From: DASVBE01 sp963770375
GTDB taxonomy: Bacteria > Actinomycetota > Actinomycetes > Streptosporangiales > Streptosporangiaceae
Direction of reading: 5' to 3'
Length of the DNA stretch: 64,000 nt
NCBI GenBank assembly: GCA_963770375.1
Contig: CAVYPM010000016.1
Location: 62,001-126,000 of the forward strand
The notes beneath the pieces were generated by a model. That model ran no database searches. It was given only the letters and a program-made list of their open reading frames with translations, and was not told where the DNA came from. The translations under genes and the position numbers were made by a program. The first letter of the stretch is position 1. Each line of letters opens with the position of its first letter. Positions 17,591 to 26,355 of the stretch are shown here, in pieces.

Positions 17591-18417
17591 CCGAAGGACC
17601 CCCCTTCCTTGATCCGGGTTGACTGCCCCGGCGTATCCCGTGGATCGCGGGGCGGCGGTGTGATGGAGCAGTCTATAACCGATTACGCACCGAGGGCTAT
17701 AACCGATTGCGCTCCCACGTCATGCTCGCCTAAATACACATATCCGCGAGTGCGCTAATGCTCCGGGGCAGCCTAGGGGACCTGGGCCCTACCACATTCC
17801 GCCTTCCCCTCTGCTTTTCCGCAGAAGGCGCACAATTCGGTGCGAAACCCTCCGTGATTATGAGCTGGGAGCGGCCCTGGAGGCGCGGCTGCGGGCTGAG
17901 CCGGCCGCCCGTCAGCGTGCCCGGTATCCGCGGTGGCCGGCGGTCACCCGCAGGTGATCAGATCCGGGTGGCGCCCGGCCGGGTGGCCGGCCAGGGAGGG
18001 CACGTGTACGGCGCCACCCAGGGATGCACTTTCCTGGTGGATCGGGTTCGGCCCCCTCGTCAGGACGTATCCCCGGGGAAAGGCGATGAACGCATCCGCA
18101 ATGTTCTGAGTACGTGGCGACCGTCTGGCCCACGGCGCGCGACACTGGCCACGTACGTCGCAACGTTGTGGTGGGCGACCTCCTGGCTCGTGACACGGAT
18201 ACCCCGTTCTGCGCAGGTTCCTTTGCGCGGATCGCGGCACGGGATAGTCCTGGCCGGTCGCCGGACCGGCGATTCCCGGCTGGGTGCCGGCTGATCCGCT
18301 AGAGCTGGGCGGTCCATTCGGTGATCCGCCGGCTGGGCCCACAGTTGTCCTGGCCATCCGTTTCGGATTTGGGACGCAACCTCCCGCAGCGCAAAACCCC
18401 GCCGCGATGATGAATTG
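17591..18417. other. 827-bp region without a supportable gene
   Basis: Open frames exist on both strands here (for example 17758-18294 on plus and 17944-18357 on minus), but none shows a recognisable domain, good codon-position bias or a convincing ribosome site. Composition is mixed and less GC-rich than the rest of the window. It holds the direct repeats at 17673-17712. It may be eroded DNA at the edge of a transferred segment. Confidence 0.5.
17673..17712. promoter_or_regulatory. Two 16-bp direct repeats upstream of the CHAP gene
   Basis: ctataaccgattacgc (17673-17688) and ctataaccgattgcgc (17697-17712) differ at one base and start 24 bases apart. Read on the CHAP-gene strand, each contains AATCGGTTATAG. 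Their position 83-122 bases before the CHAP start makes them good candidates for tandem operator sites or promoter elements. Confidence 0.5.
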
Positions 18418-19292
18418 TTAGGCGTGCCGGGCTAGCCAGGCGTAGGTCTCGTCCCGGTGCGCGTCGTCGATCGTGCTGTGGTCGTCGCCGGTGATGTGCG
18501 CGTCGATGCCGGGAACGTTGGCCGCCAGCCAGCGGCCGTGGCCGACCGGGACCGCGCGGTCGTTCTCGCCGTGCCAGAGCTGGACAGGAACGCGTATCTG
18601 GCGGACGTCGCAGCCCCACGGGGACAGTGCCGCGGCCCAGTCGTCCCACCAGCCCTGGTCGCCCTGGGCGCATGCCGTCCTGGCCGAGCAGGGCCAGGTA
18701 CTCGGCCACTTCCCGGCTGTGCGCCGCGTCCTTCTCCGGCGGCGTCGCCCCACCGGTCGAGCCAGCCCTCGGGGGTGGACAGCGCGGAGTGCTGCTCCGC
18801 GTCGGCCCGCCAGCTCTCCCTGGCCGCCGCGCGGTCACTGAAGAACAGCTCGACCTCGCGGCGGTACGCGTCCGGCCAGCCGCCGGCCCAGTCCAGGCCC
18901 GGCATGCCGTACGGGGCGAACGAGGCCAGCACCGCGGCCGCGGCCACCAGGTCCGGCGCCGCGGCGGCGCAGCCCAGCGCGAACATCCCGCCGCCGGAGA
19001 AACCCCAGACGCCGATCCGGGTCAGGCCCAGCGCCCCGGCGATGGCCCGGGTCTCCGCGGCCGCGTCGGCCACGGTCCGGCCGGGCACCGGCGGCGTATC
19101 ACCGTAACCCGGCCGGTCGTAGCTGATCAGCCGCAGGCCATGCCGCGCCGCCGATTCCACCGCCGGCCCGAACAGCCGCCGTGACCCTGGGCTGCCGCCG
19201 TGCACCAGCACCGGGAACCCGGTGACGTCCGCGCTGTCCACCGTGATCGGCCGGCCGCCGGGACCGCCGATGACCTGCGTCGTGATCTCCAC
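18418..19292 (-). pseudogene. Alpha/beta hydrolase, two frameshifts
   Basis: An alpha/beta hydrolase of about 290 residues. The first frame shows the oxyanion HGGSPGSR, SYDRPGYGDT and the nucleophile elbow GFSGGGMFALG. After EGWLDRWGDA (about 18740) the reading moves to KDAAHSREVAEYLALLGQDG. Near 18675 it moves again to GDQGWWDDWAAALSPWG, VQLWHGENDRAVPVGHG and the catalytic HSTIDD segment with stop at 18418. The two same-direction shifts together bring the catalytic Ser, Asp and His into one protein. The substrate is unknown. It stands alone between the CHAP region and an aldo/keto reductase remnant. Confidence 0.75.
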
Positions 19293-19317
19293 GGACGGCA
19301 GGCTAGCCCGGCCGCGG

Positions 19318-19500
19318 TCAGGAGGGCGAAATGCGGCCGGGCCAAGGCGAAAGGCGGGCGAGTTCGCCCGGGCTGAACGCCATCGCCGCGGCCGCCACGT
19401 TGGCGGCCAGGTGGCCGGGGTCGCCGGTGCCGGGGATGGCCCACCGGGGCAGGTTACCCACGGCAGCCGGAAACGCCAGAACGGCCCCGCGCGCGGCGGC
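19318..19500 (-). pseudogene. C-terminal remnant resembling an aldo/keto reductase
   Basis: Directly after the alkB stop, and in the same frame, about 60 codons read on to a TGA at 19318. They contain AIPGTGDPGHLAANVAAAAM and SPGELARL. The IPGT-x-x-P-x-H-L-x-x-N-V motif followed by an S-x-x-E/D-L-x-x-L helix is the usual C-terminus of aldo/keto reductases (binding the 2-prime phosphate of NADPH). The rest of the gene is absent, so this appears to be a relic left by a deletion before alkB. Confidence 0.5.
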
Positions 19501-19506
19501 GCAGGA

Positions 19507-20130
19507 CTAGCGGATGCCGCGGGGGCGGTACTGCACGCTGATCCGCGGCCCGGCCGCCCGGGCGGCCTTGGGGATCGCGTGCTCCCAGGTCCGCTGGCAG
19601 GTGCCGCCCATCACCAGCAGGTCGCCGTGGCCGACCTCGTACCGCAGGGCCGGCCCGCCGCCGCGGGGCCGCAGCAGCAGCGCACGGGGCGTGCCGAGCG
19701 AAAGGATCGCCACGACCGTCTCGTGTACCTGGCGGCCCGAGTTGTCGCCGTGCCAGGCGACGCTGTCCTGCCCGTCGCGGTACAGGCACAGCCCGGCGGT
19801 GCGCAGCGGCTCGCCCAGCGGCGGGCCGTAGTGCCGGCTGAGCGCGTCCATCGCGGCGGCCAGCGCCGGGTCGGGCAGCCGCTCATTCACGCCGTAGTAG
19901 CACAGCAGGCGCGGGACGCGGACCACCCGGTCGTACATCTGCCGCCGCTCGGCCCGCCACGGCACGGCCCGCACCAGGCGCTCGAACAGCGCGTCCGAGC
20001 CGGTCATCCAGCCCGGCAGCAGGTCCACCCAGGCGCCGCGGCCCAGCTCGGCCCGCCGCGCGGCGGTCAGCGGCCCGAGCGCCACCTCCGCCGACTGGTC
20101 GAGCAGCGACCCCTGGAAGGAAACCGTCAC
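19507..20130 (-). CDS. alkB: AlkB-family alpha-ketoglutarate-dependent dioxygenase
   Basis: About 207 residues of the 2-oxoglutarate/Fe(II) AlkB family, which removes alkyl groups from damaged DNA or RNA bases by oxidation. It shows YYGVNERLPDP, the metal-binding WHGDNSG (H-x-D), ILSLGTPRALLLRP, the distal HAIPK histidine and the closing RISVQYRPR arginines that hold 2-oxoglutarate. GTG 20130 is preferred over TTG 20154 because GGCGGG lies just before it. It diverges from the methyltransferase gene at 20211. Confidence 0.87.
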   Translation of the reverse strand: MTVSFQGSLLDQSAEVALGPLTAARRAELGRGAWVDLLPGWMTGSDALFERLVRAVPWRAERRQMYDRVVRVPRLLCYYGVNERLPDPALAAAMDALSRHYGPPLGEPLRTAGLCLYRDGQDSVAWHGDNSGRQVHETVVAILSLGTPRALLLRPRGGGPALRYEVGHGDLLVMGGTCQRTWEHAIPKAARAAGPRISVQYRPRGIR

Positions 20131-20210
20131 CCCGCCAGCATACCGGAAACTCAAACACGTGTTCGAATCAGCCAGGCGTCGTCACTCCCCCGGCCGGCCA
20201 GGATGGATCC

Positions 20211-20993
20211 ATGCCTTCCGATCCCGAGAACCACCCCGGAGTGCTGACCCGCCCGCTTGACGAGGACGAGCTGCCCGCCGACCCGTCTGCGGTCAACGAC
20301 TACGACAGCTTCGCCGCGGCCTACTCGGCCGAGAGCGACGCCGGCATCATCAACGCCTACTACGAGCGGCCCGCGATCCTGGCCCTGGCCGGGGACGTGG
20401 CCGGCCGGCGGATCCTCGACGCTGGCTGCGGCGCCGGGCCCATCGCCGCGGCGCTGCGCGGCCGGGGCGCCGTCGTGAGCGGCTTCGACTCGAGCGCCGG
20501 GATGCTGGAGATAGCCCGGCGGCGGCTCGGCGGCGATGTGGACCTGCGGGTGGCCGACCTGGCCGGCCCGCTGCCGTACCCCGACGGCGCGTTCGACGAC
20601 GTGGTCGCCTCCCTGGTGCTGCACTACCTGGAGGACTGGAGGCCGGCCCTGGCCGAGTTCCGGCGCGTGCTGGTGCCCGGCGGCCGGGTCATCGTGGCCG
20701 TCGATCATCCTTTTGCCGTCGAGGCCATGAACCTGCTGTCCGGGCGCAAGGTCACGTACCTGGCGACCTACCAGGCGACCGAGGAATGGACCATGGGCGG
20801 CCAGACCGCCCTGCTGAGCTTCTGGCACCGGCCGGTGCACGCGATGACCGACGCGTTCACCGCGGCCGGCTTCCGGATCTCGGTCATCAGCGAGCCGCAG
20901 CCGGTGCCCGAGGGCCGCGAGATCGACCCTGAGGGCTTCCGCAAGCTGTCCGCCAACGGGTGCTTCCTGTTCTTCGTCCTGCACGCCGATTAG
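20211..20993 (+). CDS. Class I SAM-dependent methyltransferase
   Basis: A 260-residue methyltransferase. SAM-binding motif I is ILDAGCGAGPIAAAL, the acidic loop GFDSSAGMLEIARRRL, motif IV DGAFDDVVASLVLHYL, and motif V RRVLVPGGRVIVAVDHP. It resembles UbiE/Methyltransf_11 small-molecule methyltransferases; the substrate cannot be told. The N-terminal ATG lies 80 bases from the divergent alkB start. The stop overlaps by four bases the end of the convergent carbonic-anhydrase-type gene. Confidence 0.87.
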   Translation: MPSDPENHPGVLTRPLDEDELPADPSAVNDYDSFAAAYSAESDAGIINAYYERPAILALAGDVAGRRILDAGCGAGPIAAALRGRGAVVSGFDSSAGMLEIARRRLGGDVDLRVADLAGPLPYPDGAFDDVVASLVLHYLEDWRPALAEFRRVLVPGGRVIVAVDHPFAVEAMNLLSGRKVTYLATYQATEEWTMGGQTALLSFWHRPVHAMTDAFTAAGFRISVISEPQPVPEGREIDPEGFRKLSANGCFLFFVLHAD

Positions 20994-21511
20994 ACCGGGC
21001 GGACCCCGGCCGCGTGCCGCCGGGCCAGCTCCCGGTAGACCTCCGGGTTGGTCTGCACCCACGTCAGCGCGCCGCCGCGGACCTCCCCCGCGACCCGGGC
21101 CGGCACACCGACGGCCAGCATGCCGTCCGGCACGGCCAGGCCGGGCGGCACCGTCGCCCCGGCGGCGACCAGCGCCCGCGCGCCGATCACCGCGCCGTCC
21201 AGCACGGTCGCCCCGTTGCCGATCAGTGCCTCGGCGCCGATCACGCAGCCGTGCACCACGCACAGGTGCCCGATCGTGGCGCCCTCCCCCACCTCCGTCA
21301 CCGGGTCGGCCCCGCCGTGCAGCACCGAGCCGTCCTGCACGTTCGCGCCGCGCCGGACGATGATCGGCCCGAAGTCGGCCCGCAGCACCGCGCCGTACCA
21401 GACCGAGGCCTCGTCCTCCACGGTCACGTCCCCGACCAGCGTGGCGGTGGGCGCGATCCAGGCGCTGGCGCTGACCCGCGGCGAACGGCCCTCGAAGGCG
21501 AACATCGGCAT
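20990..21511 (-). CDS. Gamma-carbonic anhydrase family (left-handed beta-helix) protein
   Basis: A 173-residue hexapeptide-repeat protein. Repeats such as SAWIAPTATLVGDVTVEDEA and ALIGNGATVLDGAVIGARAL form a left-handed beta-helix, and the conserved GATIGHLCVVHGCVIG carries the metal-binding histidines. This matches the gamma-carbonic-anhydrase/YrdA/PaaY group; actual CO2 hydration activity varies and is not assured. ATG 21511 is preferred over the upstream 21553 because the family begins with this MPMFAFEG segment. Confidence 0.87.
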   Translation of the reverse strand: MPMFAFEGRSPRVSASAWIAPTATLVGDVTVEDEASVWYGAVLRADFGPIIVRRGANVQDGSVLHGGADPVTEVGEGATIGHLCVVHGCVIGAEALIGNGATVLDGAVIGARALVAAGATVPPGLAVPDGMLAVGVPARVAGEVRGGALTWVQTNPEVYRELARRHAAGVRPV

Positions 21512-21582
21512 CCGCCTATGATCCACCAGAGGGCAGTCCCGCCCCAGCAGCACCTCATGCGCACCGCCTGGAGGGAGTCCCG

Positions 21583-22335
21583 ATGGCAGAGGCCGGCGTG
21601 GCCGTGGTGACAGGCGCAGGCTCCGGGCTCGGCCGGGAGATCGCCCGGGCCCTGCTGGCGGAAGGCTGGCGGGTGGCCGCGGCCGGCCGCCGCGCGGACC
21701 CGCTCCAGGAGACCATCGCCAGCGCCGACGGCAGCGCCCAGGCGCTGGCCCACCCCACCGACGTGACCTCGGACGAGTCGGTGCGCGCCCTGTTCGCCGC
21801 GGTCCGCGACCGGTGGGGCCGGGTCGACCTGCTGGTCAACAACGCGGGCACGTTCGGCACGCCGGGCGCGGTGGACGAGCTGAGCCCGGCGGACTGGGAG
21901 AAGATCGTGGCCACCAACCTGACCGGCTCGTTCCTGTGCGCGCACCACGCGGTGAAGGCGATGAAGGAGCAGCAGCCCCGCGGCGGCCGGATCATCAACA
22001 ACGGCTCGATCTCCGCGCACGTGCCCCGGCCGGGCAGCGTCGGCTACACCGCGACCAAGCACGCGATCACCGGCCTGACCAAGTCGATCTCGCTGGACGG
22101 CCGCGGCCACGGCATCGCCTGCGGGCAGATCGACATCGGCAACGCGGCGACCGAGCTGACCGCCGCGATCAGCCGCGGCGCCCGCCAGGCCGACGGCTCG
22201 GTCAGGCCGGAGCCGACCTTCGACCCCCGGCACGTGGCCTCGGCCGTGTGCTACATGGCCAGCCTGCCGCTGGACGCGAACGTGCAGTTCCTGACCATCA
22301 CCGCAACCGAGATGCCGTTCATCGGCCGCGGCTAG
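21583..22335 (+). CDS. SDR family oxidoreductase
   Basis: A 250-residue short-chain dehydrogenase. It has the cofactor motif VTGAGSGLGREIARAL, the NNAG motif (LLVNNAGTFGTPG), the catalytic serine in NNGSISAHVPRPGS and the YTATKHAI Tyr-x-x-x-Lys. The A-A-A-G-R-R start after beta-2 suggests NADP(H). The substrate is unknown. A good GGAGGG ribosome site lies before the ATG. It is followed by the LigD polymerase gene nine bases later and probably shares its transcript. Confidence 0.9.
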   Translation: MAEAGVAVVTGAGSGLGREIARALLAEGWRVAAAGRRADPLQETIASADGSAQALAHPTDVTSDESVRALFAAVRDRWGRVDLLVNNAGTFGTPGAVDELSPADWEKIVATNLTGSFLCAHHAVKAMKEQQPRGGRIINNGSISAHVPRPGSVGYTATKHAITGLTKSISLDGRGHGIACGQIDIGNAATELTAAISRGARQADGSVRPEPTFDPRHVASAVCYMASLPLDANVQFLTITATEMPFIGRG

Positions 22336-22344
22336 GGTGGCCTG

Positions 22345-23325
22345 ATGGCCGCCGCCAAGGAGGAACGCGACGGGGTCGCGCTCACCAACCTGGACCAGCC
22401 GCTGTTCGACGGCGCGCAGGCGACCAAGCGTGACCTGATCGACTACCTGGACGCGGTGCACGTGCCGTTCACCCGTGAGCTGCGGGACCGGCCGCTGTCG
22501 GTGATCCGGGTGCTCCGCGGCCAGGACCCGTTCATGCAGAAGAACGTGCCCAAGTACACCCCGGACTGGGTGCCCACGGTCCGGCTGTGGGCGGACAGCG
22601 CACGCCGCGAGGTGACCTACGCGCTGGGCAACGACCGGCGGACCCTGCTGTGGTTCGGCAACCAGCGCGCGGTCGAGTACCACCCCGGCCTGGCCTTCGC
22701 GGACGCCCCGCACCAGCCGCTGTTCATGGTCATCGACATCGACCCGCCGGAGGGCAAGGACTCGTTCCGGCTTGCGGTCCGCGCCGCGCACCTGGTCCGC
22801 GAGGTGCTGGACAAGGCCAAGCTGGCCGGCGCGGTGAAGACCAGCGGGTCCAAGGGCGTGCACATCTTCATCCCGGCCGTCGCCCCGCCCGAGGACCTGG
22901 CCGCGGCCACCCGGGCCATCGCGGCCCGCGCCGAGCAGCTCGATCCGGACCTGGTCACGACCGCGTTCATCCGCGAGGACCGGGCCGGCAAGGTGTTCCT
23001 GGACTCGACCCGGGCCGGCGGGGCGACCGTAGTCGCGGCCTACAGCCCGCGGCTGCGCCCCGGCGTGCCGGTCTCGTTCCCGGTCCGCTGGGACGACATC
23101 GACCAGGTCACCACCGCGGACTTCACGATCCGCACGGTGCCCGCCCTGCTGGCCGGCGGCGACCCGTGGGCGGACATGCTGCCCGCCCGCCAGGCCATCC
23201 CCCCGGGCCTGATCGGCCATGGCCACACGATCCCGGTGGCCCGGGTCCAGGCCATGCACGAGGGCAAGCGCCGCGCCCGGGCCCGCCGCGAGGCCGAAGG
23301 CAGCGACGGCGGCAGCCCGTCCTGA
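22345..23325 (+). CDS. LigD-type DNA polymerase domain protein (NHEJ primase-polymerase)
   Basis: A 326-residue archaeo-eukaryotic primase-type polymerase, as in the polymerase domain of LigD. It has the TKRDLIDYLDAV start, the metal-binding FMVIDIDPPEGKDSF, the TSGSKGVHIFIP motif with the conserved His, and the later FPVRWDDIDQVTTADFTI. Such proteins fill gaps and add ribonucleotides during Ku-dependent end joining. The ligase and nuclease domains are not in this protein, and no Ku or ligase gene is in the window, so it is a stand-alone version. The C-terminal tail is Arg-rich. Confidence 0.9.
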   Translation: MAAAKEERDGVALTNLDQPLFDGAQATKRDLIDYLDAVHVPFTRELRDRPLSVIRVLRGQDPFMQKNVPKYTPDWVPTVRLWADSARREVTYALGNDRRTLLWFGNQRAVEYHPGLAFADAPHQPLFMVIDIDPPEGKDSFRLAVRAAHLVREVLDKAKLAGAVKTSGSKGVHIFIPAVAPPEDLAAATRAIAARAEQLDPDLVTTAFIREDRAGKVFLDSTRAGGATVVAAYSPRLRPGVPVSFPVRWDDIDQVTTADFTIRTVPALLAGGDPWADMLPARQAIPPGLIGHGHTIPVARVQAMHEGKRRARARREAEGSDGGSPS

Positions 23326-23367
23326 CGGATTACGCATGATCTGCAGCGGGCCATCAGCCCAGGCTCA

Positions 23368-24102
23368 TCACGCCGCGTAGGTTCTGGCCACCCGCAGTGC
23401 CTCCGCGGCAAACGGCCCGGTCGCGGTCAGCCCGGAGTCGCCGGGCGCCAGCCGCTGGGCGGCGACCCGGCAGAACGCGGCCGCCGGGCCGCTGATCACC
23501 GACTCGGCGTCCGCCGGGCCGATCGGCCACGGCGTGCCGTCAGGACCGGTCAGGTCGCAGAACACCGGCCCGGGCATCTCCTGTTTGGCCACCGCGAACG
23601 CGTACGGCAGCGTCCGGTGCGCCAGCCAGGCCACGTTGCGCAGCCGGGCGGTGTCCGGGTAGGGCACGCCCAGCGGTTCGGCGATGTCCAGCGCGTGCGC
23701 CCAGTGCTCGGCCAGCCGGGTGGTGGCCAGCGTGGCCGGCTTGAGCGGCGGGCCCACCCAGGGCAGCGGCTGACCGGGCTCGGCGGACCGCAGCGCGGCG
23801 ACCGCACCACGCCGGGCCTCGTCCCATCGCGCCAGCACCTCGGCGGGCGCGGTCCGCTCGGCCTGAACCCACTGGTCCGCCCACTCGTCCACGCTCAGTT
23901 CGCTGCGGTCGGCCGCCGGGCCCACCATCCGCCCGGCTGCGCTGGCGACCACGCCCTCCTCGGTCTGCGCCAGGTGCAGTACCACGTCGGCCACGCTCCA
24001 GCCGGCGGCCGCCGACGGGGCCCGCCACTGGTCCTCGGTCAGCCCGGCCAGCACGGCGTGCAACTGCTCCTGCTCGGCCTCGAGATCATCGAAAATCGGC
24101 AT
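23368..24102 (-). CDS. TIGR03084/maleylpyruvate isomerase-like protein (DinB fold)
   Basis: A 244-residue protein with the mycothiol-dependent maleylpyruvate isomerase N-terminal (DinB-like) domain. LAGLTEDQWRAPSAAAGWSV and VADVVLHLAQTEEGV carry the first metal histidine, and LAEHWAHALDIAEPLG carries the others. The C-terminal half matches the TIGR03084 family. Members are metal-binding and possibly mycothiol-dependent; the reaction is unknown. ATG 24102 is chosen because the frame upstream is the shadow of the dehydrogenase gene. Confidence 0.8.
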   Translation of the reverse strand: MPIFDDLEAEQEQLHAVLAGLTEDQWRAPSAAAGWSVADVVLHLAQTEEGVVASAAGRMVGPAADRSELSVDEWADQWVQAERTAPAEVLARWDEARRGAVAALRSAEPGQPLPWVGPPLKPATLATTRLAEHWAHALDIAEPLGVPYPDTARLRNVAWLAHRTLPYAFAVAKQEMPGPVFCDLTGPDGTPWPIGPADAESVISGPAAAFCRVAAQRLAPGDSGLTATGPFAAEALRVARTYAA

Positions 24103-24131
24103 AGTCAGGACTATGACACGACCGAGCTCTG

Positions 24132-25265
24132 CTAGCCCATGAAGGCAATCAAGCCGCGGGCGTTGCGGCCGGCCGCCAGGTCGGCGTAGCCCGCGGTGAT
24201 GTCCTCCAGCCGGTAGCGGGCGCTGATCAGCTCGTCCAGCTGCAGCTCGCCCCGCTGGTACAGGCTGAGCACGAGCGGGATGTCGCGCACCGGGTTGCAG
24301 GAGCCGAAGTAGCAGCCGAGCACCCGCCGCTCGGTACGGGCCAGCACCGAGCCGGGAAGGTGGATGGTCAGCTCGTCCGGGTCCCGGGACAGCCCGGCCA
24401 GCACCACCGCGCCGCCCTTGCCGGTCGCCGCGAACGCCCCGGTGACCATCGCCGCGGTCACGTCGCCCGCGCACACGATCGTGGCGTCGGCCCCGCCCGG
24501 CACCGGGTTCGCCGCCGCGGCCAGCCCGGCCGCCTCGGCCAGCCCGGCCGCGGCGTGCGTGGCGCCAAGCCGGCCGGCCAGCTCGCGCTTGGCCGGGACC
24601 GGGTCGACCGCGATGATCGCCGTCGCGCCCGCGTACCGGGCGCCCTGGACCGCGGACAGGCCGACCCCGCCCGCGCCCGCCACGATCACCGTGTCGCCGG
24701 GCCGGATGCCCGCGGTCCGCACCGCCGCGCCCCAGCCGGTCAGCACCCCGCAGCTGACCAGCGCCGCGGCGGCCAGCGGCAGGTCCGGGTCGACCTTGAC
24801 GCAGGAGTCCTGGGACACCACGGCGTACTCGGCGAACGTGCCGAGCCGGCAGTAGCTGCCCAGCGGCTGCCCGGCCAGCGGCGGCGCCGCGCCGTGGAAC
24901 CGGTAGGTGCCGTCGGCCATCGTGCCGCTGCTGATGCTGCCCGCGCCCTCGCACAGGTTGGCCCGGTCGGTGGCGCACCAGCGGCAGTGCCCGCAGACCG
25001 CGACGAACGTGAGCGCCACGTGATCGCCGGGGGCCAGCGCGGTCACCCCGGGCCCGGTCTCCTCAACCACACCGGAGCCCTCGTGCCCGCCGACCACGGG
25101 CAGCTCGGTCGTGGTGCTGAACCGCATGTGCTCGTCGGAGTGGCACAGGCCGGCGTAGGCCATCCTGACCAGCACCTCGCCGGCCTTCGGCGGGGCCACG
25201 GTCAGCTCGTGGATCTCCCAGTCCGCGCCGGGCTTCCGCAGCACCGCCCCCCGCGGCCCGGTCAT
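24132..25265 (-). CDS. Zinc-dependent alcohol dehydrogenase (class III-like MDR)
   Basis: A 377-residue zinc MDR enzyme resembling the actinobacterial NDMA-dependent/class III alcohol dehydrogenases. Catalytic zinc ligands are in GLCHSDEH and GGHEGSGVV, and the structural zinc site is CGHCRWCATDRANLC. The NAD-binding VIVAGAGGVGLSAVQGA follows, with VSCGVLTGWGAA containing the third catalytic cysteine. It oxidises alcohols or adducts with NAD; the substrate is not predicted. The ATG overlaps the upstream epimerase stop (ATGA at 25262-25265), so the two form an operon. Confidence 0.9.
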   Translation of the reverse strand: MTGPRGAVLRKPGADWEIHELTVAPPKAGEVLVRMAYAGLCHSDEHMRFSTTTELPVVGGHEGSGVVEETGPGVTALAPGDHVALTFVAVCGHCRWCATDRANLCEGAGSISSGTMADGTYRFHGAAPPLAGQPLGSYCRLGTFAEYAVVSQDSCVKVDPDLPLAAAALVSCGVLTGWGAAVRTAGIRPGDTVIVAGAGGVGLSAVQGARYAGATAIIAVDPVPAKRELAGRLGATHAAAGLAEAAGLAAAANPVPGGADATIVCAGDVTAAMVTGAFAATGKGGAVVLAGLSRDPDELTIHLPGSVLARTERRVLGCYFGSCNPVRDIPLVLSLYQRGELQLDELISARYRLEDITAGYADLAAGRNARGLIAFMG

Positions 25266-26272
25266 GCGGCTGGCCCGCCCTGCGGTGCGGGCACCTCGGC
25301 CCCGGGCGGGGCGGCGGCGGGCTGGGCAGCGCTGGCCTGGGCGGCCACGGTGGCGGCCAGCGCGGTGCGCATCGGGGTGGCGCGCCCGCCCACCGCGGCG
25401 GCGTAGGCGCTGTAGTCGACCACCCAGTCCTGCTCGAACTGGTACATCATCTCGGGCATTTCCCGCACGGCCGGCACGCCCAGGCCGACCAGGCGCAGCT
25501 GCCACGCGGGCAGGCGGCGCAGCCGCGGCCCCGCGTCAGGACCCGCAACACCCGCCAGGTCGGCGGCCTGGGCCGCGAAGGACCGGGTGGTGACGGCCGG
25601 GGCGCTGGGCACGTGCCAGGCCCGGCCCCAGGTGGCCTCGGTCTCCGACAGCGCGACCAGAGCCTCACCGAAGTCGGCGATGTAGGTGTAGGTGTGCAGC
25701 CGGTCCGGGTCGCCGAGCACCTCGGCGGGCTTGCCGCGGAGCAGCGCCCCGAAGAACCGGTCGCCGACCACGGAGCCCGCGCCCACGCCGGGCCCGTAGA
25801 AGTCGGACGCCCGCCCGGCCACCACCCGCAGCCGGCCCGCCTGGTGAGCCGCGGCCAGGTCCTGCCACAGCCGGGCCCGGACGGCGCCCTTGCGGGTGGC
25901 CGCGGTCAGCGGCCGGTCCTCGGTCAGCAGGCCGGTGCCGGGCCCGTAGCCGTACAGGTTCTCGGCCACGACCAGCAGCGCGCCGGCCGCTGCCGCCGCG
26001 TCCACCACGCTGGCCTGCAGGGCCGGGAATTTCGCGGGCCACTGGTGGTAGGCGGGCGAGGTGCACTGGAACACCACCTGTGCACCCGCCACCGCGGCCG
26101 CGGCCTGCGCCGGGTCGCTGATATCAGCGACGGCGGACGAGGCGCCGGGCACGGCGGTGCCCGAGCGGGTGACCACCGCGGGGGTGACCCCGCGGGCGGC
26201 CAGAGCGGCGGCTACGGACCGGCCCACGGGCCCGGCCCCGAGCACGACATGTGTCGCGGGCAACTGGTTCAC
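25262..26272 (-). CDS. NAD-dependent epimerase/dehydratase family protein
   Basis: A 336-residue extended SDR-like protein. The Rossmann motif is VVLGAGPVGRSVAAALAARG, a divergent G-x-G-x-x-G. The middle has AENLYGYGPGTGLLTEDRP in place of the usual Tyr-Lys region, and RASDFYGPGVGAGSVVGDRF. This resembles the atypical SDR group found as NAD-dependent epimerase/dehydratase in actinobacteria. The C-terminal 40 residues are Ala/Pro-rich. It is the first gene of a two-gene operon with the alcohol dehydrogenase. Confidence 0.82.
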   Translation of the reverse strand: MNQLPATHVVLGAGPVGRSVAAALAARGVTPAVVTRSGTAVPGASSAVADISDPAQAAAAVAGAQVVFQCTSPAYHQWPAKFPALQASVVDAAAAAGALLVVAENLYGYGPGTGLLTEDRPLTAATRKGAVRARLWQDLAAAHQAGRLRVVAGRASDFYGPGVGAGSVVGDRFFGALLRGKPAEVLGDPDRLHTYTYIADFGEALVALSETEATWGRAWHVPSAPAVTTRSFAAQAADLAGVAGPDAGPRLRRLPAWQLRLVGLGVPAVREMPEMMYQFEQDWVVDYSAYAAAVGGRATPMRTALAATVAAQASAAQPAAAPPGAEVPAPQGGPAA

Positions 26273-26355
26273 GTCAGCAGTGTGCGGACCAGCGGCCCCC
26301 GGCGCAATGATCTCTTTCCCCCGGGTCTACCGCGGGGCCGGCGGGCGGCCGGGCG

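Noticed and set aside
17758..18294. Plus-strand 178-residue frame in the gene-poor patch
   Set aside because: No domain, no ribosome site and unlikely amino-acid make-up; an equally long frame exists on the other strand.
20151..23337. Large minus-strand frames opposite SDR and LigD polymerase genes
   Set aside because: Low-complexity Arg/Gly/Val text opposite strongly conserved genes.
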